Source: Robertmurraya_A mangrovi (lineage in GTDB: Bacteria > Bacillota > Bacilli > Bacillales > Cytobacillaceae). From it: 64,000 nucleotides of DNA. The notes under the pieces were generated by a model. That model was given only the letters and a program-made list of their open reading frames with translations. It was not told the DNA's origin and did no database searches. A program made the translations under genes and the position numbers. The DNA lies in NCBI RefSeq assembly GCF_034427655.1, contig NZ_JAXOFX010000009.1:87159-151158 (forward strand), in the 5' to 3' direction. Positions 43,008 through 52,173 of the stretch are shown piece after piece. Each line of letters opens with the position of its first letter. The stretch's first letter is position 1.

Positions 43008-44027
43008 TTAGTCTAATAAGCAGGTCATGATGGTATCACCGAATTGACGAACATCTGCTAAATAATCAAATCCATCAGGTGAACCAAAACTATTAAATGC
43101 TCGCACAGCCACGAGATTAAACTGAGGGATTACCAAGAGAGTCACTCCTGTATAACCAAGAATTTGATAGGAGCCTTTAGGGACAAGTTCACCAATCTCT
43201 GATTTTCTTGCAGGCAAATCTTTTACAAACCAAAGGAAGCCATTTTGTGGAATTTCATTGTCTATTAAGTTGGGACTATGAAGAGATGTTGCTAGTTCAA
43301 TTATTTTATTCGATGTTATTTGCTCCCCATTTACAGACCCTAGTTTAAGATGAAAGTACCCCCATTTAGCTAAGTCCCTAGAAGACACATACATGTTCAT
43401 CTGATCGCCCTCGGTACTTTTACTCGAAGTCCAGTTTTTATCAATCGGTTTCCGTATTACATCAACAAGTTTTTCATTTAACTCCCCGTACCATCCAGTT
43501 TCCATTAGGTTTAAAGGTCTAAGCACTTGATTCGTTACTAAGTCAGCTACCGATTGACCAGTTGTAATTTTAACGATTTGTGTTAAAAAATCAATTCCAA
43601 TACCACGATAAGACCAATTCTCCCCAGCTGGATATTCTCGATGAATCTCTCCATTAATCCTTCGTAACCCATGTGTATGTGTTAAGAGATGCCTTATTGT
43701 TGTTCCATTTAACTCAGATATCTTATCCAACGGAAGGTACTTCGTGACTAAATCATCTATTGACTCTATGTAACCCTCATTTACCGCATAGGCCACGGCA
43801 AATCCTATGTAACTTTTACGAACGGATGCCACGTGAAATTGTGTATCTTCCTGAATGGGTCTTGCATTAGAATTCTTCGATTGCTTCCCCCAATATTCTT
43901 CAGTCACTATGTTATCATTATGAATAATAAAAACAGATGCACCAGAACAGTCAACTTTTTTAGATGTCTCCATTACATTAGATACAACCGAATCAAACCT
44001 GTTATTTAACCATTTATTAACCTTCAC
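43008..44027 (-). CDS. Serine hydrolase of the class C beta-lactamase fold
   Basis: 339 residues, cytoplasmic by lack of a signal peptide. The nucleophile motif is VASVRKSYIGFAV (SxxK), then LLTHTHGLRRINGE and NWSYRGIGIDFLTQ (YxN position Tyr-Arg-Gly), and LGYTGVTLLVIP near the third motif. Penicillin-binding-protein-like esterase; substrate unknown. GTG start with a weak upstream site. Not closely similar to the enzyme at 38353. Confidence 0.82.
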   Translation of the reverse strand: MKVNKWLNNRFDSVVSNVMETSKKVDCSGASVFIIHNDNIVTEEYWGKQSKNSNARPIQEDTQFHVASVRKSYIGFAVAYAVNEGYIESIDDLVTKYLPLDKISELNGTTIRHLLTHTHGLRRINGEIHREYPAGENWSYRGIGIDFLTQIVKITTGQSVADLVTNQVLRPLNLMETGWYGELNEKLVDVIRKPIDKNWTSSKSTEGDQMNMYVSSRDLAKWGYFHLKLGSVNGEQITSNKIIELATSLHSPNLIDNEIPQNGFLWFVKDLPARKSEIGELVPKGSYQILGYTGVTLLVIPQFNLVAVRAFNSFGSPDGFDYLADVRQFGDTIMTCLLD

Positions 44028-44240
44028 TGTTCCACTACTTTCCTTTTATTCCTTGGTTATTACTTCACCTTCCACAAATAACCATCTCAATATTCCGTCT
44101 ACTATTATACAAATTGTACCATAAGTGAGAATGGTAGGTTAATATAAAATGAAGAGATACATATCAGAGGGAAATAATAGCAAATAATGTTAAGAATTAG
44201 AATTTATTCACTGTTATATTAACTATAGGAGGTGAAGGGG

Positions 44241-45134
44241 TTGGATTATGTAGCTTGCATTGAACGAACGCTAGAATACATTGAGGATAACATGGAAGAA
44301 ACGATTACACTAGAAACACTTGCAGATATAGCATGCTTTTCTCCTTTTCATTATCATCGCGTATTTCAAGCACTTGTAGGAGAGTCCGTAATGGATTATG
44401 TGAGAAAAAGACGTCTTACACGTGCAGCGGAACGACTGTACTACTTGGATGAAAAGGTGATCGACATTGCTATGGATGTCGGTTTTCAATATCAAGAGTC
44501 ATTCAACCGTGCTTTTAAAAAGGTTTACGGGGTTTCACCTAATCAATATCGTAAAGCACATGCCCTATCTGGTCCCTTACGTGGAAAAGCCTCACTAAAA
44601 AAGTTAATCATTCAAGGAGGAATAAAAATGGAACCAACATTCATTACCAAACCTACATTTCACATCATTGGCTATGAACTAAAAACAAAAAATATAGACG
44701 GACAAAACAATAAAGACATTCCTGAATTTTGGCAGATTTATCTTCAAAAGAAATTATATGAGAACATTCCAAATCCTCTAAACTGTAAAGAAGAGCTTGG
44801 TATTTGCACGGATTTCTCCCCCGAAACAGGTGAGTTTGTGTATTTGATTGGAATGGAAGTAGAGGAAGGAACTCCAGCACCTGAAGGGTTAGTATACAGA
44901 AGCTTTCCGGAAATGGAATATGCCGTATTTACAACACCAAAGTCAGATGATCCAACATTTTCAGCCTCCATTCAGTCTACATGGAATTATATCTTTACAG
45001 AATGGTTCCCAAATTCCGGTTATGAACATGCTGGGGTCTTAGATTTTGAGTTATATGATGAAAGATGCCATCAATCTGAAGATAAAGTAATGGATATCTA
45101 TATTCCGGTTAAAAAACAGACGGTAAAAGCATAA
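44241..45134 (+). CDS. AraC regulator fused to a GyrI-like effector domain
   Basis: 297 residues. The N-terminal AraC HTH pair is ITLETLADIACFSPFHYHRV and KVIDIAMDVGFQYQESFNRA with FKKVYGVSPNQYRKAH. The C-terminal half (MEPTFITKPTFHIIGYELKT onward, with FEYAVF-type MEYAVFTTPK) is a GyrI-like/AraC effector-binding domain that binds hydrophobic cations or drugs. The TTG at 44241 has AGGAGG 8 nt upstream; a GTG at 44232 overlaps the site. Typical multidrug or small-molecule responsive activator. Confidence 0.88.
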   Translation: MDYVACIERTLEYIEDNMEETITLETLADIACFSPFHYHRVFQALVGESVMDYVRKRRLTRAAERLYYLDEKVIDIAMDVGFQYQESFNRAFKKVYGVSPNQYRKAHALSGPLRGKASLKKLIIQGGIKMEPTFITKPTFHIIGYELKTKNIDGQNNKDIPEFWQIYLQKKLYENIPNPLNCKEELGICTDFSPETGEFVYLIGMEVEEGTPAPEGLVYRSFPEMEYAVFTTPKSDDPTFSASIQSTWNYIFTEWFPNSGYEHAGVLDFELYDERCHQSEDKVMDIYIPVKKQTVKA

Positions 45135-45139
45135 AAAAG

Positions 45140-45184
45140 GGATGGTTCAATGTTGCATGATGAAGCACAGTGAACCATCCTTAT
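45140..45184 (+). terminator. Hairpin after the AraC-type gene
   Basis: GGATGGTTCA and TGAACCATCC form a perfect 10-bp stem with a 21-nt loop, followed by TTATATTTG. Confidence 0.65.
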
Positions 45185-45400
45185 ATTTGTGATGTTCCGA
45201 TTGTGAAAGCAATAAACCAATCGGTAATGCAGCAAAAAATGCGGCCATCCAACCCTTCCCTTTACTGAACCATACTAGGTAAGCTGCTAAAGGCGCAACA
45301 AGTGCTACAATCCCCCAACGCAAAAAATAATAGTTTATTATTTTTATTTCTACGACTAAGCCCCACTGAACGTTTCGTTTCCTTCTCCGTTAGTACAATA
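45147..45400 (-). pseudogene. 5'-truncated remnant of a small membrane protein gene
   Basis: A minus-strand frame without a start codon reads WGLVVEIKIINYYFLRWGIV, then ALVAPLAAYLVWFSKGKGWM and AAFFAALPIGLLLSQSE before a stop at 45147. Two hydrophobic helices are clear, but the frame is closed by a stop just upstream (near 45400) and no start is available. It looks like the C-terminal end of a decayed membrane protein gene; family not identified. Confidence 0.5.
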
Positions 45401-45580
45401 ACTAAAAATGCTGAATTACCTTATCGATAAACGAACCCTTTATCTTTTAGTCAATCTACCAAACCCTTTAAGGAACTTTTGTGCTTTTTTATCATTTTTA
45501 TTTCATAGTAATTTTGTCCATTCAGAATTTGTCCTTTGTACATAACATGTTACTAGTCCTAATAAGAGGAGGTGAATTTT

Positions 45581-45691
45581 ATGTCATATCAAACGCAAGG
45601 TGGGGGAATGGGTAATAATTTTGCTTTGATTGTTGTTCTATTTATCCTATTAATTATCATTGGAGCTACGTTTATGGGTGGAGGATACTAA
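45581..45691 (+). CDS. YjcZ family sporulation peptide (36 aa)
   Basis: Translation MSYQTQGGGMGNNFALIVVL followed by FILLIIIGATFMGGGY. A glycine-rich start, one membrane helix and a glycine/tyrosine end are typical of the YjcZ family, tiny membrane peptides made in Bacillus sporulation. ATG follows AGAGGAGGTG at ideal spacing. Confidence 0.85.
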   Translation: MSYQTQGGGMGNNFALIVVLFILLIIIGATFMGGGY

Positions 45692-45799
45692 TTCCAAAAC
45701 CCAAACTCTTAGCGAATTCAACCATCCTTATCAACCTCCTATAAAGAAAGTACGAGCGCCAGTGCTTTCTTTTCCTATTCTGTCATGCATCGTCATACT

Positions 45800-46125
45800 T
45801 ACCCTCTGTGGAACTAAACATTCTAATGTTCGAATTTCCAATTTATCCCACTAACACCAAAAGCTTTACCCTTTGATGTTTTTATGGTTGGTATTGCTTA
45901 TATGCTTTTATATCAATACTTTAATTCATGGAAAAAATATATGATAGCTTTAGTTATAATGGCTTTACATATGCTTTTATTGGCGAACCGTTAAGCATGC
46001 TTTAAATTTGGTTCATTATATAAGATGGAAATATATCTACTCCTTTGTGTATTACATTATCTTAGGGTTAGTAATTAAAATAAATGTTAACAATTGCAGA
46101 AATAACTACTCAATTAAACAGCCTC
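45800..46125 (+). pseudogene. CBO0543 family pseudogene with several frameshifts
   Basis: Pieces of a CBO0543 protein appear in successive frames: FEFPIYP near 45830, then LTPKALPFDVFMVGIAYMLL YQYFNSWKKYM from about 45853, then AFIGEPLSML near 45975, then RWKYIYSFVYYIILGLVIK from about 46023. The corresponding parts of the intact protein at 24682 occur in one frame (RLTPYLYPQLYPYDV, FMFVYQRW, WKNIYSFPIYWLLGL). At least two frameshifts and one stop separate the pieces, so no functional product is expected. Confidence 0.75.
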
Positions 46126-46182
46126 TTTAGGTCAGGATTTTATCTGGCCTAATTTATTTATTCTAAGTTACCCAATCTACCA

Positions 46183-46220
46183 CCCCAAACAAAAAGCCAG
46201 CAAAAAACATTGCTGACTTA
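46183..46220 (-). terminator. Terminator after the interrupted DUF3231 gene
   Basis: Minus strand GTCAGCAAT...TTGCTGGC followed by TTTTTG. Confidence 0.7.
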
Positions 46221-46267
46221 ATCGATATAGATTATTCTTCCATCCCATGCTGATTAAACTAAGTCTT

Positions 46268-47266
46268 TTATTTCATTAACTGATCTCTATCAGCTGCATG
46301 AGGTGGTCTTTCCAACCACGCATGCTTAATTAAAAGATTTAAGCCGTCCTCTGCGTAGAGTCCAATCTCACCTTGTAATCGAACATAAACAGCAGCTATA
46401 TCACGTCTTGGACTAGCAGAAATTGCCGTTCCGTAGTTACCCATACCAGCAGCAGTCATCAAGGATATTTGAAACAACATTAATTTATCGGAAAAAGGAG
46501 ATTCCGTTGTGTCCTGAACTTGTGCATCCCAGGTTACAGGTGCAGGAAGGTCATCTTCATGTAAGGATTTACTGAATACTTCTATTTGTTCTTTTGAAAT
46601 TTCTTTTCCCCTTTTGAAATAATCTCGGACATCCTTAGATTTCGCAACTTGAGCGAAACCAGTTATAACTGCTGTACCCATATGGTTTGTTTGAATATTA
46701 GAAAACAAGTGAGTGATTTCTGCTGCTGTCAGCGGTCGTTGTTCACCCCACCAACCCGCTAAAAAATGTTGTTTTTCAACCATATCCACTTCTTGGAGAT
46801 AGGGAATATATGGAGACCGAACTTCTATTCCTTTTTTAAGAAGTAGGTCTGTTGTTTCATTAAATAATTCCATTGTTGAAGAGATACAAGACATAAAGTG
46901 TTACCTAATGTCATTTCGAAAGGTATGTGGCAAAATGGCACCGTATGTAACTAAAGCCCCTTTCGTCATATGTTTAGTATAGATTAAAAAGAATTCATCA
47001 GAAAATAGCCTTGGAGCATCTACATTTACATCGTTTTCAGTAAACCCCAGAGGGATAGCATGTTTTTCTTCCTTAAATATTTTTGTAACCACTTGTACAT
47101 GCTGTTGAGATAAATCTAAGGCATGCTCTAAGATCTGTTTGATTTCCTCATCTTCAACTTTAGCTAAATAATACTTATATACGCATACAAACATAGAATC
47201 TGCTATATAATTTGCCCACAAACCACCTAATTCAGATGAAGTTAAACGAATATGATGAGCTTCCAT
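46268..47266 (-). pseudogene. DUF3231 gene interrupted by one in-frame stop codon
   Basis: Two halves lie in the same frame. The first (47266-46901) runs from MEAHHIRLTSSELGGLWANY to LPHTFRNDIR; then TAA; then HFMSCISSTMELFNETTDLL to the end at 46268. Family members have Glu where TAA stands (DIREHF), so a GAA-to-TAA change explains the break; there is no frameshift. Combined length, 332 codons, matches the intact 334-residue DUF3231 gene at 58274. DUF3231 proteins are paired ferritin-like/CotF-like modules in spore formers. The start ATG has GGAGG upstream. Confidence 0.82.
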
Positions 47267-47395
47267 AATAATACCTCCAGTTATATTCCTGTAGATATTA
47301 TCCCCATAAAAAGATACTTAATAAGAAGTTTTTCTCAAATTTAACTATCAATTTAAAATTTGTTTTTCATTTCCATTTACGAAAAATGGATAATT

Positions 47396-47857
47396 CTATT
47401 CCGACAATACCTTGTTATAGATCACTTCCACTAAGCTTTTACACCGCTTGAAATCTTGTTGTTGAGGAACTAACTCCACTTTTAAAGTAGCTGCTAGATT
47501 TGTCTGTACATATAACATATCTCGAAACTGATCAACTGCTCCACAATAAATGGGATAAAAACTATCGCCAGTCCCAAAGACAGCTGTTATCAGTGATTTG
47601 TTATTTAAGGCTTCTAATGCCCGGTATAGTTTGCGCATTTCCTTTGGGATCTCTCCGTTCCCCCATGTATAAGTACCAATGATCATTACATCAACATCAC
47701 TCAAGATACTTAGGGGAAATTGTTCAATCTTGTAAATGACCGTTTCAAAAGGATGCATTTGAAACGAGTGATAAATATAGTTGGCTAATTCTTCGGTATT
47801 CCCTGTAACAGAAGCATAAACAATAACAACCTTCTTTTTATAACTCGTCAAATCCAT
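47396..47857 (-). CDS. Flavodoxin of the ribonucleotide reductase operon
   Basis: 153 residues: VVIVYASVTGNTEELANYIY (FMN phosphate loop T-G-N-T-E), MIIGTYTWGNGEIPKEMRKL (the W-G loop), and ITAVFGTGDSFYPIYCGAVD (third FMN loop). It is a long-chain flavodoxin rather than the shorter NrdI. Its start overlaps the end of nrdF by 20 bp, so it is translationally linked to the reductase and is probably the electron donor or cofactor-maintenance partner. Confidence 0.88.
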   Translation of the reverse strand: MDLTSYKKKVVIVYASVTGNTEELANYIYHSFQMHPFETVIYKIEQFPLSILSDVDVMIIGTYTWGNGEIPKEMRKLYRALEALNNKSLITAVFGTGDSFYPIYCGAVDQFRDMLYVQTNLAATLKVELVPQQQDFKRCKSLVEVIYNKVLSE

Positions 47858-48887
47858 TGGATTCTGTTACCTTTGTATAGGTTCTAGACTTTTGTTCAAA
47901 AAAGTCTGACTTTGTATCATTAATCATCTCATCACTAAATACTTGAATCCAAGGCATCGGATTCTTTCTTTCCTCGTAAAGGTTCTCAAGGCCAAGCTGT
48001 CTAAGACGCTTATTGGCTAGGTACTCCAAATACCCTTTAAACTCTGGCAAATCGATCCCACTAATATTTTCGAAAATATGATCAGCCCATTCTTTTTCGA
48101 GCTGGGTTGCTTGCTCAATGGAATGGTAAATATAATCAATATTCTCTTTTGTGTGAAGAGAAGGATTTTCCGTTAATAAAATTCGAATAAATTGGGACAT
48201 AAAATAAGCATGCTGCATTTCATCTCGTTGAATATAGCTAATCATCGTACTGGTTTTTAACATTTTTTGTTGCCTCGCTAAATGATAGAAAAAAGCAAAC
48301 CCCGCATAAAAATAGATTCCTTCTAAATTGATAGAGTTTATCGCTAGAGCTAATAAGGTTCGTGGAGTTGGATTTTCCCTGAATTGTTCATAGGCATCTA
48401 ATATTAGTTGATTCCTTTTCATAATGATTGGGTCCGTCTTTGCTTCATTAAATCTAGCGTTTTGTTCTTGTAACGGAATCAATGAACTTAAAATGTACGA
48501 ATAGGATTCATTGTGAACGGCTTCCTGTTGAGAGATGACGGCAAAAATGGCTTTAAAACTCGAATCCGTTACATAATCCATGACTTGACTCATGGTGGGA
48601 GTTTGTAAGCTATCTAAACAAGCTAGCTGTGTATTAATTTTTAAAAAGGCATTTTGTTCCTCATCACTTAGATGACCCCATTGTTTAATATCATCTTGCA
48701 TATTAATTTCTTTGGCTATCCAGAAGTTTGATAATAAAGTTTGGTACAAATCATACATTTGTGGATAAGCAATATCATTCCAGTTTAATAAACCAGAGGA
48801 CTTTCCATTAATAATACCTGTTGATTTGTTTGGATGCTCTGGGTTTAATAATTTAACTTTCTTTATCGGTTCATTTTGAGTAAGCAT
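47838..48887 (-). CDS. nrdF: Class I ribonucleotide reductase, beta (radical-generating) subunit
   Basis: 349 residues. All metal-site positions of a classical R2 are present: Asp in LACLDSLQTP, E-x-x-H in SQQEAVHNESYSYIL with the radical Tyr in that same helix, Glu in NSINLEGIYFYAGF, and E-x-x-H in QRDEMQHAYF. It is therefore a Fe or Mn tyrosyl-radical protein, not the metal-free class Ie. The C-terminus ESNGFDEL should dock into the alpha subunit. GGGGG precedes the ATG; nrdE lies 16 nt upstream. Confidence 0.93.
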   Translation of the reverse strand: MLTQNEPIKKVKLLNPEHPNKSTGIINGKSSGLLNWNDIAYPQMYDLYQTLLSNFWIAKEINMQDDIKQWGHLSDEEQNAFLKINTQLACLDSLQTPTMSQVMDYVTDSSFKAIFAVISQQEAVHNESYSYILSSLIPLQEQNARFNEAKTDPIIMKRNQLILDAYEQFRENPTPRTLLALAINSINLEGIYFYAGFAFFYHLARQQKMLKTSTMISYIQRDEMQHAYFMSQFIRILLTENPSLHTKENIDYIYHSIEQATQLEKEWADHIFENISGIDLPEFKGYLEYLANKRLRQLGLENLYEERKNPMPWIQVFSDEMINDTKSDFFEQKSRTYTKVTESNGFDEL

Positions 48888-48903
48888 GTTGGATTCCCCC
48901 TAA

Positions 48904-51177
48904 TTAACTATGACAAGCTTCGCATTCATTTAGTTCACCCTGAGACGTACTTCTAACATAGTAAGTGGTTTTTAAGCCCTGTTTCCAAGCTACTAGATGT
49001 AAGCTTAATAGTTCCTTAGCTTTGATATCATGTCGAACATACAAATTAAAACTAATTCCTTGGTCAATATGTCTTTGACGGGCAGCATTTTGCTTGATGC
49101 TCCAATGCTGATCTAAAAAATGCCTCGTTTTTCTGTAATAATCGTAAGTATGATGGTTTAGGTCAGGTGCCGTAACTTTAAATTTAAAATTCTTCTTCTC
49201 CTCTGCATATTCCACCGCATAAAGTGGATCAATTCCATCCGTAGAACCTCCGATCTTAGCTGTAGATGAGTTCGGTGCAATCGCCATCATCCAACCATTT
49301 CTAACCCCGTGTTCAGAAACGTCCTTCTGTAATTTCTCCCAGCGTTCAGACGTATAGTTCTTTTGCCCAAAATATTCACCCGTTTGCCACTGGGAACCTC
49401 TGAAGGATGGATATGCTCCCTTTTCCTTAGCCAGTTCCATGGACGAATGAATCGTATAAAAGGCAATATCCTCGTATAATTCATCAGCAAATTTAATAGC
49501 CTCTTCCGATTCCCAATGAATGCCCTCTAATGCTAATAGATGATGCCAACCAAAGGTACCTAGACCCACCGCTCGATATTTTTTATTCGTCGCCTCCGCT
49601 TGTCCAACCGAAAGAGTGTTCAAGTCTATTACATTATCAAGCATCCTCATTTGAATAGGTATTAATCTTGGTAACACATTGGCCCTAAATGCACTTGCTA
49701 GGTTAATAGATGAGAGATTACAAACAACGAAGTCCCCAGGTTTACGAACGATTACGATGTTTCCCTCTTCATCCTGATATTCTTTTATAATGGTGGTTGC
49801 TGACATATTTTGAGTAATTTCTGTACAAAGGTTACTACAGAAAATCGCGGTACGTCCTTTACCTAACACATGTTTATTCGGATTCTTCCGGTTTACTTCA
49901 TCACGGTAAAACATATAAGGGGTACCTGTTTCTAATTGGGAAACCATGATTCGTGCCATAATATCCATTGCTCGATAGGTTTTTCCTGGAAGGAGAGGAT
50001 GAGAAACGGCTTCCCAATACTTCTGAGTGAAATATTTTTCATCACTTTCATCATAAAAATCTTCCAAGCCCAGTGAATTTCCATTTTCATCTTTCCAGCC
50101 CATGATTTGTTTCACTTCATAGGGGCAAAACGTATGCCACTCGCCAATACTTCTACCAGATTCATCTGTCTCTCCTAATGCTTCCATAAATAAATCAGGT
50201 ATTGCAACACCAGTAAATATATCGTGTGCTTTTCTTCTCTCATCCCCATTATTGGTTTTTAAGTCTAAAAATCCGTTCATGATATCCTTGTGAAAAACAT
50301 CTAAATAAACAGCGATGGCCCCTTGTCGTTGCCCTAATTGATCCACACTTACAGCCGTGTTATTGATTTGACGAATCCAAGGTACGATTCCAGAAGAATT
50401 GCCTTTATATTTTTTAATATCTGATCCTAGAGCACGGACCTTACCATAATACACACCTAAACCGCCGCCATCCTTGCTAAGTCTTGCAACATCCCAGTTA
50501 TTCAAGTAGATACTGTCTAGGGAGTCATCTACCGTATCAATAAAACAGGATGAAAGCTGTCCCACTCGTTTTCCTGCATTGGCTAGAGTAGGTGTGGCAA
50601 CCGTCATATGTAAATTACTTAGTGCCCAATAGGCCTCTTTAATATAGGAAAGCCGCTTTTCTTTCACTTCATTCTTCATTAGGAACATAGCAATAATCAT
50701 AAAACGTTCTTGTGGTAATTCATAAATATTCCCATCAAAATCCTTCGCGAGATATCGATCTGCTAATAAAAATAGTCCAATATATTGAAATAAATAGTCT
50801 TTTTCAGGATCAATAAGGCTGCCTAATTCGTCTATTTCTTCCTTTGAGTACGAGTGCAGTAAATCTTCATTATAAATTCCTAACTCTACTAATTGACTGA
50901 TTAGTAAATAAAAGGAACCATACTTCTGATTCACATCATATCCCCTTACTCTAGCCACATCTTGGTACAATTTATATAAGTACATTTGTGCAGCTAAAAA
51001 TGTCCAATTGGGTTCATCTATAGACACTTTGTTTAAGGCAAAATGAAGCGCTTCTTCTCTTTGACTTTCTTCATCTAAACCTGAAATTCTTTTTAATAAG
51101 TTACTAGTGTCTAAATGATAAATTTGAGTGACCTCTTGAATGATTGTTTCAATCTGATTCAACATTTGTGTTTTCAT
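48904..51177 (-). CDS. nrdE: Class I ribonucleotide reductase, alpha (catalytic) subunit
   Basis: 757 residues. Catalytic landmarks are TPTLANAGKRVGQLSSCFID (first redox Cys), NLCTEI with IFCSNLCTEITQNMSATTII (the N-C-E active-site trio), CNLSSINLA (second redox Cys), radical-path YYVRSTSQGE near the end, and the C-terminal ECEACHS pair that is re-reduced by thioredoxin-like partners. It converts ribonucleotides to deoxyribonucleotides. The ATG follows the thioesterase stop by a few bases, so the chain is thioesterase-nrdE-nrdF-flavodoxin under one cobalamin riboswitch. Confidence 0.95.
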   Translation of the reverse strand: MKTQMLNQIETIIQEVTQIYHLDTSNLLKRISGLDEESQREEALHFALNKVSIDEPNWTFLAAQMYLYKLYQDVARVRGYDVNQKYGSFYLLISQLVELGIYNEDLLHSYSKEEIDELGSLIDPEKDYLFQYIGLFLLADRYLAKDFDGNIYELPQERFMIIAMFLMKNEVKEKRLSYIKEAYWALSNLHMTVATPTLANAGKRVGQLSSCFIDTVDDSLDSIYLNNWDVARLSKDGGGLGVYYGKVRALGSDIKKYKGNSSGIVPWIRQINNTAVSVDQLGQRQGAIAVYLDVFHKDIMNGFLDLKTNNGDERRKAHDIFTGVAIPDLFMEALGETDESGRSIGEWHTFCPYEVKQIMGWKDENGNSLGLEDFYDESDEKYFTQKYWEAVSHPLLPGKTYRAMDIMARIMVSQLETGTPYMFYRDEVNRKNPNKHVLGKGRTAIFCSNLCTEITQNMSATTIIKEYQDEEGNIVIVRKPGDFVVCNLSSINLASAFRANVLPRLIPIQMRMLDNVIDLNTLSVGQAEATNKKYRAVGLGTFGWHHLLALEGIHWESEEAIKFADELYEDIAFYTIHSSMELAKEKGAYPSFRGSQWQTGEYFGQKNYTSERWEKLQKDVSEHGVRNGWMMAIAPNSSTAKIGGSTDGIDPLYAVEYAEEKKNFKFKVTAPDLNHHTYDYYRKTRHFLDQHWSIKQNAARQRHIDQGISFNLYVRHDIKAKELLSLHLVAWKQGLKTTYYVRSTSQGELNECEACHS

Positions 51178-51181
51178 CTAT

Positions 51182-51661
51182 TTAAAACTCCTCTACTGGA
51201 TTGGCTATTTTCAGTCTTCTCTCTCTTCTTTGTTTCGCATGTAACAAGAACTTTTTTTCTTCTTCCGTTTCCGGTTCAACTCCTGGTACAGGCACTGGCT
51301 TCCCCTCTTCATTTATAGCGACCATGGTCAAAATGGAAGTAGTCGTTAATGTTCTTTCACCCGATTCATATTTTTCACACTCTACTTTTACAAAAACCTC
51401 CATAGAAGTTCTCCCTGTAGAGATGACAAAACCTTCTAGAGTTAAAATATCTCCTACTTTTGCAGAACTTAGAAAATTGACCGTATCGATAGAAGCTGTT
51501 ACAACTACTTTTTTGCTATGTTTCATGGCTGCTATGGCAGCTATTTCATCTATATAAGATAAAACCGTCCCTCCAAAAATCGTTCCCATGTGATTGGTAT
51601 CAGGGGGTAATACCAGCTTTGTTTGAATGGTTCGTGAGACATTCGTTGATAATTTGTTCAT
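51182..51661 (-). CDS. Acyl-CoA thioesterase (hotdog, YkhA-like)
   Basis: 159 residues: LVLPPDTNHMGTIFGGTVLS then YIDEIAAIAAMKHSKKVVVT (the N-H-x-G-x-x-F-G-G and D-E catalytic motif), VNFLSSAKVGDILTLEGFVI, and a basic tail LLHAKQRRERRLKIANPVEE. This is the bacterial acyl-CoA thioesterase/YkhA group, acting on long-chain acyl-CoA. It is the first gene after the cobalamin riboswitch and ends about 4 nt before nrdE, an unexpected partner for a reductase. Confidence 0.9.
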   Translation of the reverse strand: MNKLSTNVSRTIQTKLVLPPDTNHMGTIFGGTVLSYIDEIAAIAAMKHSKKVVVTASIDTVNFLSSAKVGDILTLEGFVISTGRTSMEVFVKVECEKYESGERTLTTTSILTMVAINEEGKPVPVPGVEPETEEEKKFLLHAKQRRERRLKIANPVEEF

Positions 51662-51702
51662 AACATTCCTTCTTTCCTACTATTTAACATTTATTTGAAA
51701 CA

Positions 51703-51736
51703 CAAAAAATCCATTACTTCTTGAGTAATGGATTTA
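51703..51736 (-). terminator. Expression-platform terminator of the cobalamin riboswitch
   Basis: Minus strand AAATCCATTACT-CAAGA-AGTAATGGATTT followed by TTTTG, between the aptamer and the thioesterase start. Confidence 0.85.
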
Positions 51737-51849
51737 TCAGTAGAATTACATGATTATATTAACGTAGGAAAAAACAGTCGTTTCATTTGCCCACCATTAA
51801 TACACCCTCATTCTACCTTCCCAACTCCCGAAGAAGATAATACGATATA

Positions 51850-52005
51850 AAAATGGCAGGTCTCCTGACTTATGCTTCACCCTACTATAAGTCCTTCCCA
51901 TCATATGACAGTGGATGTACTTATTTCGTCAGCATTTACAGTTGCGGGGACAGTTCTGGATTTTGACCAGATTCCCTATTAAGTATTAATAACACCATTT
52001 TTACT
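51850..52005 (-). promoter_or_regulatory. Cobalamin (adenosylcobalamin) riboswitch
   Basis: On the minus strand the leader has GGGAATCTGGT, CCAGAACTGTCCCCGCAAC followed by TGTAA, GGGAAGG, GTGAAGCATAAGTCAGGAGA and CCTGCC, that is, the core helices and the B12 box of the cobalamin class in the right order. With the terminator just downstream, B12 should switch the operon off. A promoter-like TTGTAT-17-TATTGT lies upstream. Confidence 0.95.
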
Positions 52006-52173
52006 GGCAATACACAATATGTAGTTGTCTTTAAAAATACAATACAATATATTGATAGTCTAGTATAGATTTCCTCATTTGGCAACAGCAAATATTTTAT
52101 GCCCAACCATTAGAAAATGGCTGAGCAAGAGATTCTTCCCGAATTTTACATTTTAAATCATCGTTTAAAATTA

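Noticed and set aside
45660..45854. 64-codon frame overlapping the YjcZ gene end
   Set aside because: It begins inside the YjcZ gene in another frame, with no ribosome binding site, and runs into the CBO0543 pseudogene.
46895..46901. Frameshift in the DUF3231 gene
   Set aside because: Both parts are in the same frame; the break is a single TAA codon. Selenocysteine is not relevant because the codon is TAA.
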